Shown here: positions 50,801 through 63,100 of the stretch, in pieces | How positions within the stretch are numbered: position 1 is the first letter of the stretch | Layout of the letters: every line of letters begins with the position of its first letter | Source: Phorcus lineatus | Lineage: Eukaryota > Mollusca > Gastropoda > Trochida > Trochidae | Direction of reading: 5' to 3' | Assembly (NCBI GenBank): GCA_921293015.1 | Contig: OV121086.1 | Location: forward strand, 39,635,402 to 39,699,401 | Length of the DNA: 64,000 nucleotides | The notes under the pieces: generated by a model | Seen by the model: only the letters and a program-made list of their open reading frames with translations | Database searches by the model: none | Told to the model about the DNA's origin: nothing | Position numbers and translations under genes: made by a program

Positions 50801-53800
50801 TTCCTATTACACCGCCGGACGCTACCCTTCTGAAGGTAAGAGAAACATTGACAGATTACGAGACGTCACGGGAGCTGGTGCTACAACGCCCCGCTTTTAC
50901 GGTTTACATAGGCTATTTTAAGGTTTAAGAGGACTTATGCAATCACTTAAGCTTTCTATCGATGCAATGAAATACTTAAAATTCTTTTCAATTGACCTGC
51001 AATCAACAATGAAAAAATGTAGACAGCCGCTGTCGGCTTGGACATATAACAAATCTAAGTTTAGCTGTGCACAAAACGGATAAATCATAGACAGTTGAAA
51101 GCGGCCGAACTATTATTATAGTGCAGCTGTTGAATTTAGCTAAACTCTGAACTGAGAACAAATAATGAATTATGTTTTATGAAATCAATGTTGTAAATAA
51201 ACCGATTAAATAACACAGCATTACCATTTCTATTAGATTGACCAAAGCGGCTGCCGTTTCCGCTTCTTTGGTTATGAGCAAAATCTTAATATTTCCGATA
51301 TCGTAGTTCATGCGGATTTATTGTAACGTAACATTAAATACTTCCGGTCTTTAAAAATCAACTTTACTACCTGAATCCGTAAAAATTTGTTAAATAACTT
51401 ACGAGGTAGATTACTTGAGAAAGGATCTTGAATAATATCGAGAGATATGCAGTATCTGTGCATTCGTTGTGTTAAAGAAATATTGGTGTGCACTAGTGCG
51501 TTTAAGTGATCGCAATGCACGGATCCTTATCTCCATGCACCAACGCGCCTAGATGAACTTTGAAATGGTCGCATAGAGAGTCTGGTTCGGTCGCCATCTG
51601 AATTTTTTTTTTGCATTGCCTGAACTTTACTAATTAAACAATATATAATGTAAAATTATATGTAGTGATGGGATATTTGATTATTGACAAATTATAAATG
51701 ATAAGACTCAAAAGCTATGCCTTGTCAATTAAGCCGTAGAAAGGTTTTTTCATCAAATGTTTTTTGGGTAAATGAACTTCATACTATTATATCAAATTTC
51801 ATTTACACTCAGATAAATGGTTAAATTGTGAGAAAATGATGTTTAAATGAATAAGTGTATAAACAGTACAGTACCATCGAATTTCGTGTCCTCAGTAATA
51901 CCCATCTTCCTACGCATGGCCTATTCTTACGCCAACTCCAATGACTTGCTGATTAGCCTTGCCGCGTTTCCGTGCTTGTCGCCAATGCTGCTGCGACAGA
52001 TCGCGCTTGTCCAATGAGAAACATATGAGAATTGCAACTTTTCGCCGAAGAGGGCGCTGTACTTAAAACACGAATTTCGAGTGGTTGGCAGCAAGGTTTA
52101 AATTAGCCAGTGACTCTGACTGGTGAAATTTAAAGCCACGCGGGGAAGATGACAGATGTGAAGACCCTCTCTCTATGAAATCCTTACGGAAATGCAATTG
52201 TAGCTACTTCCTAAACAACCTCTGTCCTAATACAAGCGTTTCTCGGTCTAGAAGTTCAGTAGGCTGACTGGATGCAATCAGAAAAAGTTGTGCAATCAGC
52301 AACGCTGTTTCGAAGTTATTATTCAAAACGCCTCAGTTATTTAGTTATGCTTTCGGACAGCTAAACTTTATTCGAATATGCACTTTGCACTATGAGACTT
52401 CATTACAGAAAAAAAAATCAACTTCATTAACGACAGCATCAATGGATAGGCTTCGGTGATAACTACTATGTTATCCATACGTGCGGTGTTTTGATTTGGC
52501 GAAATAATGCAAAGAAGATGTTGCAATATTTTGCCGCTAGGGGAATCTGCTGGAAGCCCGAGTAGGAATTAATGACGGACCTTCCTCTGTGGGGAGTAAA
52601 TATATGGCGTAAGGATTCATGTTACTTTTGGCAGATTCACATTGGTATATATATTTAAAAGATTATTACTTTTGAAAAATAACGTTTTGATTTTAGGTTC
52701 GACTTGACCAAATTGCATCCGCGGGACTTCCGCTATGGATAACGGAAATGAGCGTGACTCATGTTGATTCCAACATCCGGGCATCTCTGCTCGATAAAGC
52801 ACTACGCATGTACTTCAGTCATCCGGCCGTTGAAGGCGTCACTTTCAAATCTGTGTGGGACTCCAACCTCCATTCTCCGACTGCACTCTTTAATGGATTT
52901 GATTGTAAAGTAAGGGCAATTCTTTAAACTTTTACATTAAGCAGTTGATGTTTAAACCATGATTAATCAGCGCTTTTGTCAGGTATTGTACACTTTATAT
53001 GAGAATATCATATCTGGTTTGGGGTTCTTAACAAATCTTGAGTTAATGGTTCAGATAAATAGAGAGCTCAATACATTCATGTACTATTGAAACAAGTTGC
53101 AAATATACTGAGCAAAACTGAAAACTTGACGTCTGGGACTTTTGGGACTAGATTTTTATTATTATGTTTGAGGCAATTATTTTAATTTTATCCTGTGCAC
53201 AGAAGACCTTGAAATCAACCGAAAACCAAAAAAATGTCTCGACAGCATTTAAGTACCCTTGAACAGCAACAAGAGGAAAACGTCAATGTCAAACGAACCC
53301 CAACTATGACGCTGCCGCCATCAAATCGGTCAACTTCACAGACGGAGACTTGAGCGTGACGTTAATCTCGCCTGCGGTACACTCGGTCCCTGCCGTCGGC
53401 AAATCTCAAGGAATCGAGAGCCAACATTAAAGACAACCGAATTCTTTGATTAAACCTTATGTGACTTAAGGCCCACACAAGATGGTTACGGCGATGAAAG
53501 GTGTCAACATTGGACCATTATGGGTTCTCAAGGCGCGAAGTCCAGCAACCCACAAGCGATTTCTGGCAGTTTGTGCAGTTACCTTTCCACCAAACATCTC
53601 TTTACTTTTTGAGATTGCAGTTACAAATCTGTTTATAAGATGATGTAATCGTATTCGATCTTCTCGAAGTGACGTCATACCTGACGGTCGACAACGGTTC
53701 CAGTTTGATGCACTCTCATCCTAAGATTAACAATCGTTTGTCGTGAACAATTAAAGGCTTTTGCAACACTGACCACAGATTGACCAGCATGGAGCCTACC

Positions 53801-54335
53801 CATAGCACGTTGACCTTCGTTTGAAAGACGCAACAATTTCTAACAAAAACTCAAATTGAAATTTTAATTTGTTTTTCCATTTCAAGATCCTTATCAGTGT
53901 TCAGTTTAAGCAAACAAGCACCGAATGACCTCATGAGCGATCTAAAGTTAAAAGTACCAAGTAGGATTAATTGGTTTTAATTCTCTAGTAAGCCGAAGTT
54001 TCAGTTCTACTTTAAATTTCAGTTCTTAAAAGGCTATTCGGTTTCTGTTCTTGTATTTTTGTTTGTTGAATTTGTAATTAAACCATTGGCTGCTTTTTCA
54101 GCCAAACACAGCCGGGGAGCGTTTCATAAATTTGACACAGCTAGAATGGTCAACCCATGTGACTAGATCTCTGAAAGACGGTACCGAGTTTACAGTCAAT
54201 GGTTTCCAAGGTGACTATGAGATCCAAACGCTTTATAACGGGGTACCTACAGGTCAAGCTGACCTTCACCTTGGTCAGGTGGACACCATCTTCTTGCAAC
54301 ACCTCCACGTGCCGAACGATTTACAGGGACACTGA
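44868..54335 (+). CDS. Secreted GH10 (xylanase-family) protein with N-terminal carbohydrate-binding module, probable pseudoenzyme
   Basis: Twelve exons join in phase: 44868-45043, 45423-45574, 46414-46512, 46825-46981, 47551-47596, 48289-48438, 49418-49479, 49575-49700, 50116-50287, 50734-50835, 52697-52909 and 54102-54335, giving 562 codons. A signal peptide (about residues 1-17) is followed by a jelly-roll carbohydrate-binding module (ITNGDFEHTNLAAW, about 18-165, ending LDDVSLESF) and a GH10 barrel. Family enzymes cut beta-1,4-xylan using two glutamates. The nucleophile E431 is present (LPLWITEMSV), but the acid/base position in WDILDNPLDN is N332 instead of Glu (usual WDxxNE). Other conserved residues also differ: RGNTMFS replaces RGHxxxW, GVKGSF replaces GVQxH, and the usual ENxxKW is lost at residues 250-255. 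The frame and splice sites are intact, suggesting a selected non-catalytic or altered role rather than decay. Introns host family 4 elements and a Tc1 fragment. Confidence 0.88.
46101..46224 (-). mobile_element. Family 4 element, diverged partial copy 3 (GH10 intron 2)
   Basis: TTCAAAGGGACTATATAGC followed by ACGCTTTT, then GGCTACTTGAAGG, GAGGACATA, CAATTGACCTGTAATCGAC and CGGCTTGCC follow the order of the family 4 end read from its other terminus, with many substitutions and an internal deletion. Only this end of the element is recognisable. Confidence 0.55.
47791..47837. repeat. (TA)n microsatellite in a GH10 gene intron
   Basis: About 23 uninterrupted TA units. They lie between exons 5 and 6 of the GH10-family gene. 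Confidence 0.97.
50872..51505 (-). mobile_element. TTAA-flanked element (family 4), copy 2 (GH10 intron 10)
   Basis: This is an inverted copy of 43691-44324. The right end GTGCACTAGTGCGTTTAA is intact, while the left end is eroded (GGAGCTGGTGCTACAACG). Shared internal blocks include GACAGCCGCTGTCGGCTT, TTCATGCGGATTTATTG and AGATATGCAGTATCTGTGC. Confidence 0.85.
52214..52335 (+). repeat. Dispersed repeat, copy 2 (GH10 intron 10)
   Basis: This is the partner of 8193-8308, in the same orientation, with CAACCTCTGTCCTAA, AAGCGTTTCTCGGTCTA, GACTGGATGCAATCAG and AGTTGTGCAATCAGC. The family is unidentified. Confidence 0.65.
53460..53835 (-). mobile_element. Tc1-like transposase fragment, N-terminal half (GH10 intron 11)
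   Basis: On the minus strand, GQSVVSVAKAFNCSRQTIVNL is a helix-turn-helix typical of Tc1-type transposases. GTVVDRQV and then VTAQTARNRLWVAGLRA lead towards the catalytic domain, which is absent. A stop breaks the frame after DRQV. It is dead and truncated. Its linker (ARNRLWVAGLRALR) corresponds to LRRPRLAGL in the element at 28967-29765, but the two are different lineages. Confidence 0.85.
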
Positions 54336-54689
54336 GATATACACGTTGAGTTACTTATTGAAATCAATTCTTGGTATTCGTTAAGATATAAACTTAAGTT
54401 GTGGATTTTATGTAAGCTTCGATCAGTTATTGTTCATCTAGTGACAGGAGAGTTACGTCCCTTTAGTTGTGTTAGAAAATGGCTAACATGTATGAAATGC
54501 TCTGATATTGTGTTGTGCATTTCTGTATTAAATAACATTAACTTGGAAGAAGAGTTTGTACTCCAAAAGCCTAGTCATGACGGGAACAGCATTGATTGAA
54601 ATTGTCCACAAGTCCTTTCGTTGTTAGTTAACTTTAGTTGACACTGACTCGAAAAGTAATTGCATGTTAATGGATGGAACTAGTGGCCA

Positions 54690-55195
54690 TAGTTCAGAAC
54701 AAATCAAGTTCAGGCTAACGAAGTAGTAGAACTTTTCTTAACAACAAAGATAAGACAATTCCCAGCTACATAGTTCAGGCAATTCCCAACTTCATAGTTA
54801 AGAAATTCCTAACTACTTAGTTCAGGCAATTCCCAAATACACAGTTAAGACAATTCCTAACTACATAGGTCAGACAATTTCAAACATCATACGTTCAGAC
54901 ATTCAATATTTCATGATGATATGATATGTATCAATTTAAAGTTCAGGTAGGCTAATTCTTAACGAAATAAGTTCGGGCAGTTCTGAACGACATAGTAAAA
55001 CATTTACTGACAAGTTCCGAGAACTCCTAACCAAATAGTTCAGGCAACCAAAATATAGCTAAGATTATTCTTATCAACATAGTTCTGGCTATTACTAACA
55101 TCATGCGTCTAGACAATAACAACACAGTTGAAACAATACTTTACAGCATAGGTCCAGGCAATTCTTAACGACCTAGTTCTGGCTAATCTGCCACA
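54690..55195. repeat. Degenerate tandem repeat of about 24 bases, 3' of the GH10 gene
   Basis: The unit ACATAGTTCAGGCAATTCC followed by AACT recurs many times, with TTAAGACAATTCCTAAC variants alternating. Units become irregular after about 54900. It probably lies within or just beyond the 3' UTR. Confidence 0.75.
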
Positions 55196-55590
55196 TCAGC
55201 GTATTTGTATCACCCATATAACCAGCACAGGAATGAGCATTGTGGCACTACCAGAAAGCGTGACAGGATTGTAGGCTTTGATATATCTTACTTCTAACTC
55301 CTTGCATAACCAATTTTTATTGGCTGAAATAATGATGTGATATTCATTGAATAACCAGTTGTCAGCAATACGAGACATTTGACCGGGTAGATATGAGGAT
55401 GTTGCGCGGAAACAACTGCGCTGATATAGAAGGATGAATTTTATGAATTATTTTGTACTCCTTGATCTGAATTTATATTATGTTCGAAATTTGGGTTTCC
55501 ACTTGTCTGATGACAAGAATCCGATGCTGATGTCGTCTAAGATGAAGTTGGAATATGTTAATAATTGTTATGTTATTGCGTAAATAATAT

Positions 55591-55596
55591 AATAAA
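55591..55596 (+). terminator. Candidate polyadenylation signal of the GH10-family gene
   Basis: AATAAA about 1.25 kb after the stop codon. I noticed no nearer canonical signal, so the 3' UTR may include the degenerate tandem array. Tentative. Confidence 0.3.
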
Positions 55597-55619
55597 TCAT
55601 AACATTGATGTTTTGTAAA

Positions 55620-56751
55620 TATAAATTAAATGATAAAAAAAAGACTGTACATCGATGTACCGAAATGTGGTTTGAAACAGATAGGTAAATGATAATCAGT
55701 CATTCTCAATCCTGTTAACAAGATATATATGATGATCTATCTAATAATAAACTAACATAACAAATGCAGATAAGTCTTAAAACTTTATACAAAATTATTT
55801 TTAATTATGAAAAGTCATTTGAGTTGACTTTAAAATGTTGCCGCAGTGTACGGCATATACTACACGTGGAACGTCCCCGTGAACACGTATAACGTTAAAT
55901 AACCAATCATAATTCAGAGAAAAAAAATTAAAGGATAAGATTGAACCACATAAAACATCATGAGAAGCCATTGATGAAGCAAAACGTTCTGTGCAAAGTT
56001 TCTTTTTTTTGTTGGTTTGTAAAACTAATTTGTTTAACATTGAAAACGTCACTTTACATTGGCTTTATAACACAATTATTGATCTTCGATGGCATTTGCA
56101 TTACGATTCTAGGTCAATGATAAACGGCATGGTGTAAATAACAAAGAATCAACACATACACAGCATTTAAAACCCCATTCACTCATAATTTACTATTCTA
56201 CACACATTAAAACAATCTCAGGCGCAAATTATATACATTTAAACAAACAAATTAAAGGGCATTTACTCAAATTTGCATAGTGAATATTGCCAACATCCGA
56301 ATTAAAGCTCAAAGTGAGATATAAATATAGATTTCTTTAAAATAATCTTTTAATGCTCTAAGAAGGAGCGGACGTGCACCATTGATTAAAATCGTTACCA
56401 TGGTTCAAAAGCCAATCTCCAATCAATACTACAAAGAAAATATAACTTATCTATCAGCACAATACTGTGAAACCTTCAGCAACAATAAAATATGGCAAAA
56501 CATTTGACAATTCGATGGGACATGGAGTCGGTCAAGGGTTCATAGGTTAAAAACATTAAGTTGAAAGCACAAGAGATGTAAGTGTAACTTATGTATAACA
56601 AACATTCCATCTGTTAACACATTTAGCAAAGCATCAACAACAGTCATAGCACCAACGAATTTTCCGGCTAAATGATTACTTTTTCTCCATGGATGTATAT
56701 TTAAAACAACGATTAACTGCAACACCATTCAAGACAGTGTCGCTCAAAGCC
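55620..56751. other. Spacer between convergent genes, no gene recognised
   Basis: AT-rich DNA between the GH10-family gene (plus strand) and the ABCA gene (minus strand). Part is probably the ABCA 3' UTR. Frames present lack domain or splice support. Confidence 0.4.
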
Positions 56752-56935
56752 TTTTTTAAAAAATCATTTAAAAGCTAATTTTTAAAAAACATTTAAAACC
56801 TATTTTTTTTAAAAACATTTAAAACCTATTTTTTTAAAAATCATTTAAAAGCTAATTTTCAAAAAAACATTTTAAAGCTAATTTTTTAAAAATCATTTAA
56901 AAGCTAATTTTTAAAATATCATTTAAAAGCTACAG
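56752..56935. repeat. Tandem repeat of about 30 bases, 3' of the ABCA gene
   Basis: About six or seven units of AAAAATCATTTAAAAGCTAA plus a T/A run, with ACATTTAAAACCTA variants. It lies about 240 bases beyond the ABCA stop codon, probably in its 3' UTR. Confidence 0.85.
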
Positions 56936-57170
56936 TCTTGATGGATAAATAACTTAATTTTCTAGAAAGCCTTACAAACTGTTCAACAAATTCATCTGAA
57001 AATATTTGAAAGCAATCATAACAACAGAAACAGTGAATATTTAGAACAGAGATAAAGGTGTCACACAAAGCAAGACGATGAAAGAGTCACACAAAGCCTC
57101 TTAGGTTACATAAAAGCTCAATGTAAATCATAATAAACAAGTGAGCAACACGTCAATCATTGAACGGTTG

Positions 57171-60100
57171 CTAACAACAACAACAACAGCAGTAACAGCA
57201 ACAACACATTTTACGACACTTTGGCTTTTTGGGAGGTTCAGTAGGGGGCACCTGTCCTTTTGTAAATGATAGGAAGACTTGTTCAAGAGTTGTTTGGTAC
57301 ACGGAATAATCCTCGACGGAGAAGCGCTCCTTGGCGTCCTCCATCAGCGTGAAGACCTTGGCCAGACTGACCGCTGCATACGGCACCTGGAAGTGGACAT
57401 AGCCCTGGTGGTCATCGAACATCATCGTGTCCGGGAACGTCTCCTTGATAAAGTCTATGAGAGGCTGGTTAGGCGCCGGATTTTGACCATCTGGTAGCAT
57501 GGCCATTCTGGCCACCAACGTATAGCCCTGACCGAATTTGTTCTTCAGGTGTTGCGGAGTTCCGAGGCACACGAAGCGAGCGTTGACCATGATGGCGATT
57601 TTTGTACATAGTGCGTCACATTCCTCCATACTGAAACATATTTTCAAAATGAGTTTTTTTCAGCAAAATTTTTTAATAGACGTGCATTTCTAAATGCAGA
57701 AATAGTTGTAAGTGAAAAGAGCATTATGTCTGGGTAATGAAAATATCACCTCGCTATTTAAATAACATGTGACAGAAAGTTGTAAAATGCAGGGGAATCG
57801 ATAGTTTTAAGCACCAGTCAGTTCTTCTCCATCGAATGACACGATTGTTAACGTTTGGAATATATTTTTCCATATGTGACTTCAGAAAACAATCAGATCA
57901 ATTTACCATCATTTTTTTCACCTGTGTCATTAAGTTTACCTGTGCGAAGTGAGGATGAGCGTTCTTCCACTCTCTCTGATCTTGGAGAGAACCGTCCACA
58001 TGTGTCTTCTAGCCTTGGGGTCCATCCCGGTAGAGGGCTCGTCGAGCATGATGAAGGCAGGGTCTCCTACCAGAGCAATGGCAGTGCTCAGCTTGCGCTT
58101 GTTTCCTCCACTGAAGATAAGGAATATTACTAAGGATTGTTGTAATAATACTCTGTTGACTGACGACCAATCTCCTCAAGGTTTTGGTATAACGAAAGCC
58201 ACACTTAGACTTTCATGGTTAGCGCGTTCGGCTTCGGATCAAGCGGTCCATGGTTCGAATCCCGCCTGGGGCTCGGCAACTTTGTCTGCAGTAGAGAAAT
58301 GTTCTACACGCAGTAAGGTTTGGGTGCAATGCTACACTGAATTTTAGCGTAGTGCCACACATGGTTAGCTAGTTCCAGCCGATGCTCGCAGGTTTCACCG
58401 CAATGCATAGCCACAATGGTGTTGCGGGCTTTCTCCCTGCAATAATACTAGCAGCCGTGATATAAGTGAAATACTCTTGAAAGCGGCTTTAAACCCTATA
58501 TCACCTCATAAACCAAGCTAATAGAAGTGACAATGTTTTTCAGTAGTCCGTGATCGATCATTAATAAACCCTTGAACGCTATCGACATTCAGGATGGATA
58601 TAAACTGTCATCACTAAAAAAATAGTTAAGGTTGTAGTTAACTGAAGTCAAACTAAAGCACTGGCAATTCATCTGAACGCTGGCATATTACCTCAGTATA
58701 TTTGTCAAGAAAGGTTTTTAGATTCAGAGCTTGAACATATCACGTCGCTTGTTGTCACATATCAAAGAGTTACATTTGCAGTACCGACAGGGTCAACTTG
58801 TCAGTAATTATAGGAATCTAACGCATGTTGTCCTACCTGTATTCCGAGGTGGGAATGTCAGCATACTTGGAGAGCATCATAGAGTCGAGCAGGTTGTCAC
58901 ACACCTGGGGGATACAGCGTTCAGGGATGCCCTTCAGTCTTGCATACATGGCCAGAGTCTCGCGTCCGGTCATCTGGTCAATGAGGGCGTCGAACTGAGG
59001 ACAGTATCCCATGTTCTCCTGCACCTGAACGTACAGGTATCGGTCAAGAAAATGACATCAAACTTACAAAAGCGACGTACATTATTCATGGTAAAAAATA
59101 ACGCATGTATTTATAAGATTAGATTCAATGGTATATGCATTTCAAGAGGTAATATCATTTTCAGGCAAAGATTCTCAAAAGTTTATCTTCTTAATTTTAA
59201 AGTTATTTTTGTGTGTGTTGTGAAAGGTAGCTTTGAAAAAGCAAGCAATGTCTCAGTAGCTATAGGTTAACTTCTTTGACACTTGAGTGGCTATAGGTTA
59301 GGTCCAGTTTATCGGTCTGAAAGAACACTCCTTGCTCGCACGTTCTAACGTAATCTCAACTAGCAAATCACAATGACTCCAGCAAAAGCATTCGGTATCA
59401 GTCTCAGAGGCAAGTAACTCCCGTTTACCATTCGTTAACCTTCATCGCCGCTATCAATCATTTTAAGGCGATTATGTCATTGGTCCGTTAATGACTTTGG
59501 TTTGTCTGCGCTAAACTGGTGTCAGAACGTGCGAGCAAGGAGGGCGCTTTCAGACAATTGTGCATAGGACAGATAGTGTACGTTCGAATCCTGCTAGAGT
59601 TAATATTTAAAAACTTTTATTCCTCTGAATACGGTCGATTTTAACCAGACTGGGTTACGTCAAGTGATACTTTTTGACGGCTTAGCGTCGTTCTAGGATG
59701 TCACGTTCTCAATTGTTAATCTCTTATTTGAGTTAAGAGGACACGAGTGCGATATAAGACTAAGGAGCGAATCAATTATTCAATTTCAATGGGACTGGCT
59801 GAATGAGTGGATGTTCTACCAACTGTTGCAAGCAAGAGGGTTTATACAAGTGACACCGATAACTCCTTTCATATAAGTCAGATGATAAATACCTTTTTAA
59901 CATTGTTCCGGACATCGTAAGACCACAGGTAAGCATTCCCTGCCGTCAGCATCACATCCCCAGTCAACATTCTAAACGTCGTCGTCTTCCCGGCGCCATT
60001 TTGTCCAAGGAGACCAAAACACTCCCTCTCAGAAATGCCAACGCACAGGTTGTCAACGGCAACGAAGTTTCCAAACTCTTTGGTAAGGTTCTTCAAAATA

Positions 60101-63100
60101 ATGGCATCGTTGGCGCCACCAGAAGGAGAAAGTTTGGAAATCCGTTGCCTTTCAGATGCAACATCATCGTCTTCTGCAGTGCTTGTGTTGTTCCACGGCC
60201 TGACCCAATTAGCATCATGGGTGTCCCGTGAGAGTAAATATTTGATCTTCTGGGGGATTTGATAATCAATGAAGAGAATCAGAAGGAAATAAAACAGGCC
60301 CTGGGCGGTCATTATGAGGACGTATCTTCCGATTCCGGGCAGCTCCCACTGGAGGAAGTTGGGAGAGAAATCTATGCAGTTTTCTCCACAGTTGTCTAAA
60401 GGTAAACATAATGACATATAAAAGCACAAGTCAAGCAAGATAGGTAAAAACGCCATCAACATTACCATGGCATACATGAGAAGACGTTTATTATTGTATA
60501 TGCTGATACTGTATTATTGCAGTTACAATGTGTTTGGAACTTTGGTCACATATCATAGACTTAACAAACTTAGATTCTAAAATTCATTTCAATTGGTCTA
60601 TTTGAAACTATTTGGGAGACAATCCAGTTTGACAATTCCCCAATAATTTTCGTAACATTTAGTAAACAAAAATGATAACTACCTTTGCAACATGGTAGTG
60701 TGAAGCCCTTTGCGCATGCGTCTTCGTAATTCTGCTCCCTACAGTATTCAAGGTTGCCATAATTGGAGTACATTTCCATGAATGTCATTCCGAATGCATG
60801 GTGCGGGAAGAGTATAGAGAAGATCCAGTCTATGACCTCGATAGCGTTCTTGCTTGCTCTCAGTAACGTCAGAATGAACGTGACTAGAATGCTGACCATA
60901 CCTGCAATTTGATCCAATTTTATTTAAAATTTTCAAAAATGTTAATACTTTTTTAAAGAGCATCCCCAATTTCTACCTACGTAATGTTTTATTTAAAAAG
61001 CTTTTTATAAAGGAGAATCTCTATACTGTTCCTGCTTTTGATTAGGCCAATAGAATGTCTGACAGGTTGAACAAACAACAGATCAACGGTGTGAAAGGTC
61101 CAAAGGTGAACCGTCAAAATGAGAATAGATGGTTTGCCTCGTTACTTAATATAGCAAAAGTTGGAAAAGATTTTTGCAGATCTATACAAATTCTTCAGTG
61201 ATTTATATTTCAGCTGTTAACATATTGACGGAAAACGATTAAAAACTATCATTCAAGGGCAATCGATTACTAAGCAGGCAGCAACGTAATGTAGCCTGTT
61301 CTTGGGTTATTTCATAAAATTACATCTAATCAAAAATATTCTTACCAGTGATGATATTGAGCATTGTAAGGATGACCATTCCTGAGGCCGGGGTTTTGAA
61401 CCAGTACTGGAGGGTATACATAAAGGGCAGCACAGACCAGCCATACGTCACGAAGACAAGGAGGATGATAGCAAATCTTCCTTCTCCCGTGTAAGCATCC
61501 GTTTGAAATGCCGCAAAGGCTATCAGGACCAGAACACAGGACAGGATATAGTTGACAAAGTCCCAGGCCAGGTTTGACATCCAAAAGACAAAAGGACCGA
61601 CTCCACTTACCACCTGAAGATGTTTGGCACCGACCAGTCGCTCTTTGATTAGGAAGAACACGAAAGAAGATGTCAGGAATGCCATTCCGAAGAGAATAAT
61701 GAACGATATCGCAAACCCTACTGAAAGACCAACTGTCCTGGAATTTTTTGACGTTGATGATGTGTTTTGAGGAAGAGGATGGTTGTCAGTGATGATGGAA
61801 TGATCCGCAGTAGTGTAGAACTTCAATATGCTGTTCATGATGTAGTTAAGAGATATGGGTTGGCTGTGGTAGGGTTCTCCGTTGTAGTGCCCTCTGACGG
61901 TTGTATCCGATTCAAATTCCCCGCCAATGATAACTCTGTGCCTAAACTCGTGTAGCCCAAGACTGTCAATCTTGGACAGAAAATAGTCCGACATGTTATG
62001 AAATGTATTCAGATTGACCCATTCAAGCGTTTCCCGAGATCGATCAAAAGATGATACATATTTCTGGGCAGCAGATTCAGTGAAAGATGTCGTTCCGTTT
62101 TGGTAAGGAACAGTTGTCCGTCCAAACGACCCTAAAGTGAGAGACATGGAAGGTTCAGGTTTTTTGGTTGAGGTAAACTGTGTCGACACCAATGCTACGA
62201 TTGTGAAGATAACCGGAAGTAACATCTGGGTCAAGGTTATTGCCTTGTTTCTCCACGTGTGAAGCATCTTCTTCACAAACATGCCTCTGAACCGAGAGAG
62301 TTCAAGTCTCAACCCTGTAGCCCTTTGGAATCCCTGGTTGAAATCTGACAAAAGATTGGTTAATGTTACTATTTAAATGCTTATGTATAGAGGATTCAAA
62401 ATTATACCGGATGTACAGTGTTAATAGTACGTCACTAGATTTTTTAATATCTATATATGAATATTTATTAATGATAACGTTTCGAAACGAGATTTCGTAT
62501 AAAAAGGATCGTTTCAAATAGTAAAAAGGTGTTATCAGGTGTTAGTTAAATTAATTGTATTGATAAATAACGTTAATGGATCAACCTTGCTTTTGAAAAA
62601 AACACAGTTCGCCTTTACATTCGAAATAACAACTGAATGAATGAAGATGGTAAAGAATTCACGATGAGGTATACAACTTCACCTAATAAACCTTTGTTGA
62701 CTCCATTTTCTAGCAACGTTCCATACGACCCGTTCTTGTATTCAGTAGACTTAATAGGCTCGTTTATCTTGGCATCCTCTTGGTCCCCTGGTACCGACAC
62801 GAGGGGGTTAGAGAAGGACATCACTGACTTGGTGTTTGTCTTGTGGGAGGATTCATACCCATTCACTTCAGCCTCCGATGCATCCGTGTCAACTCTGTAA
62901 AAAATCAGATCAACTCTGAACTCAAATATTTCAACTGATCCCTTTGCAAATAAGGTATATTAGGAAGCTGGGATGCTTGTTCAATCTTCGGTCATCTTTT
63001 AAAATATTTCGATAAGGTTATTGTATGAAGTTTTAAAAGATTACCACCTTTTTAAAAATTCATAAATCGCCGACAATGGAATTTTTACAAGACTTTAGCG

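Noticed and set aside
58205-58275. Possible tRNA gene (B-box GGTTCGAATCC)
   Set aside because: The acceptor stem and anticodon arm do not form a proper cloverleaf, and the block continues into a SINE body shared with 4549-4840.
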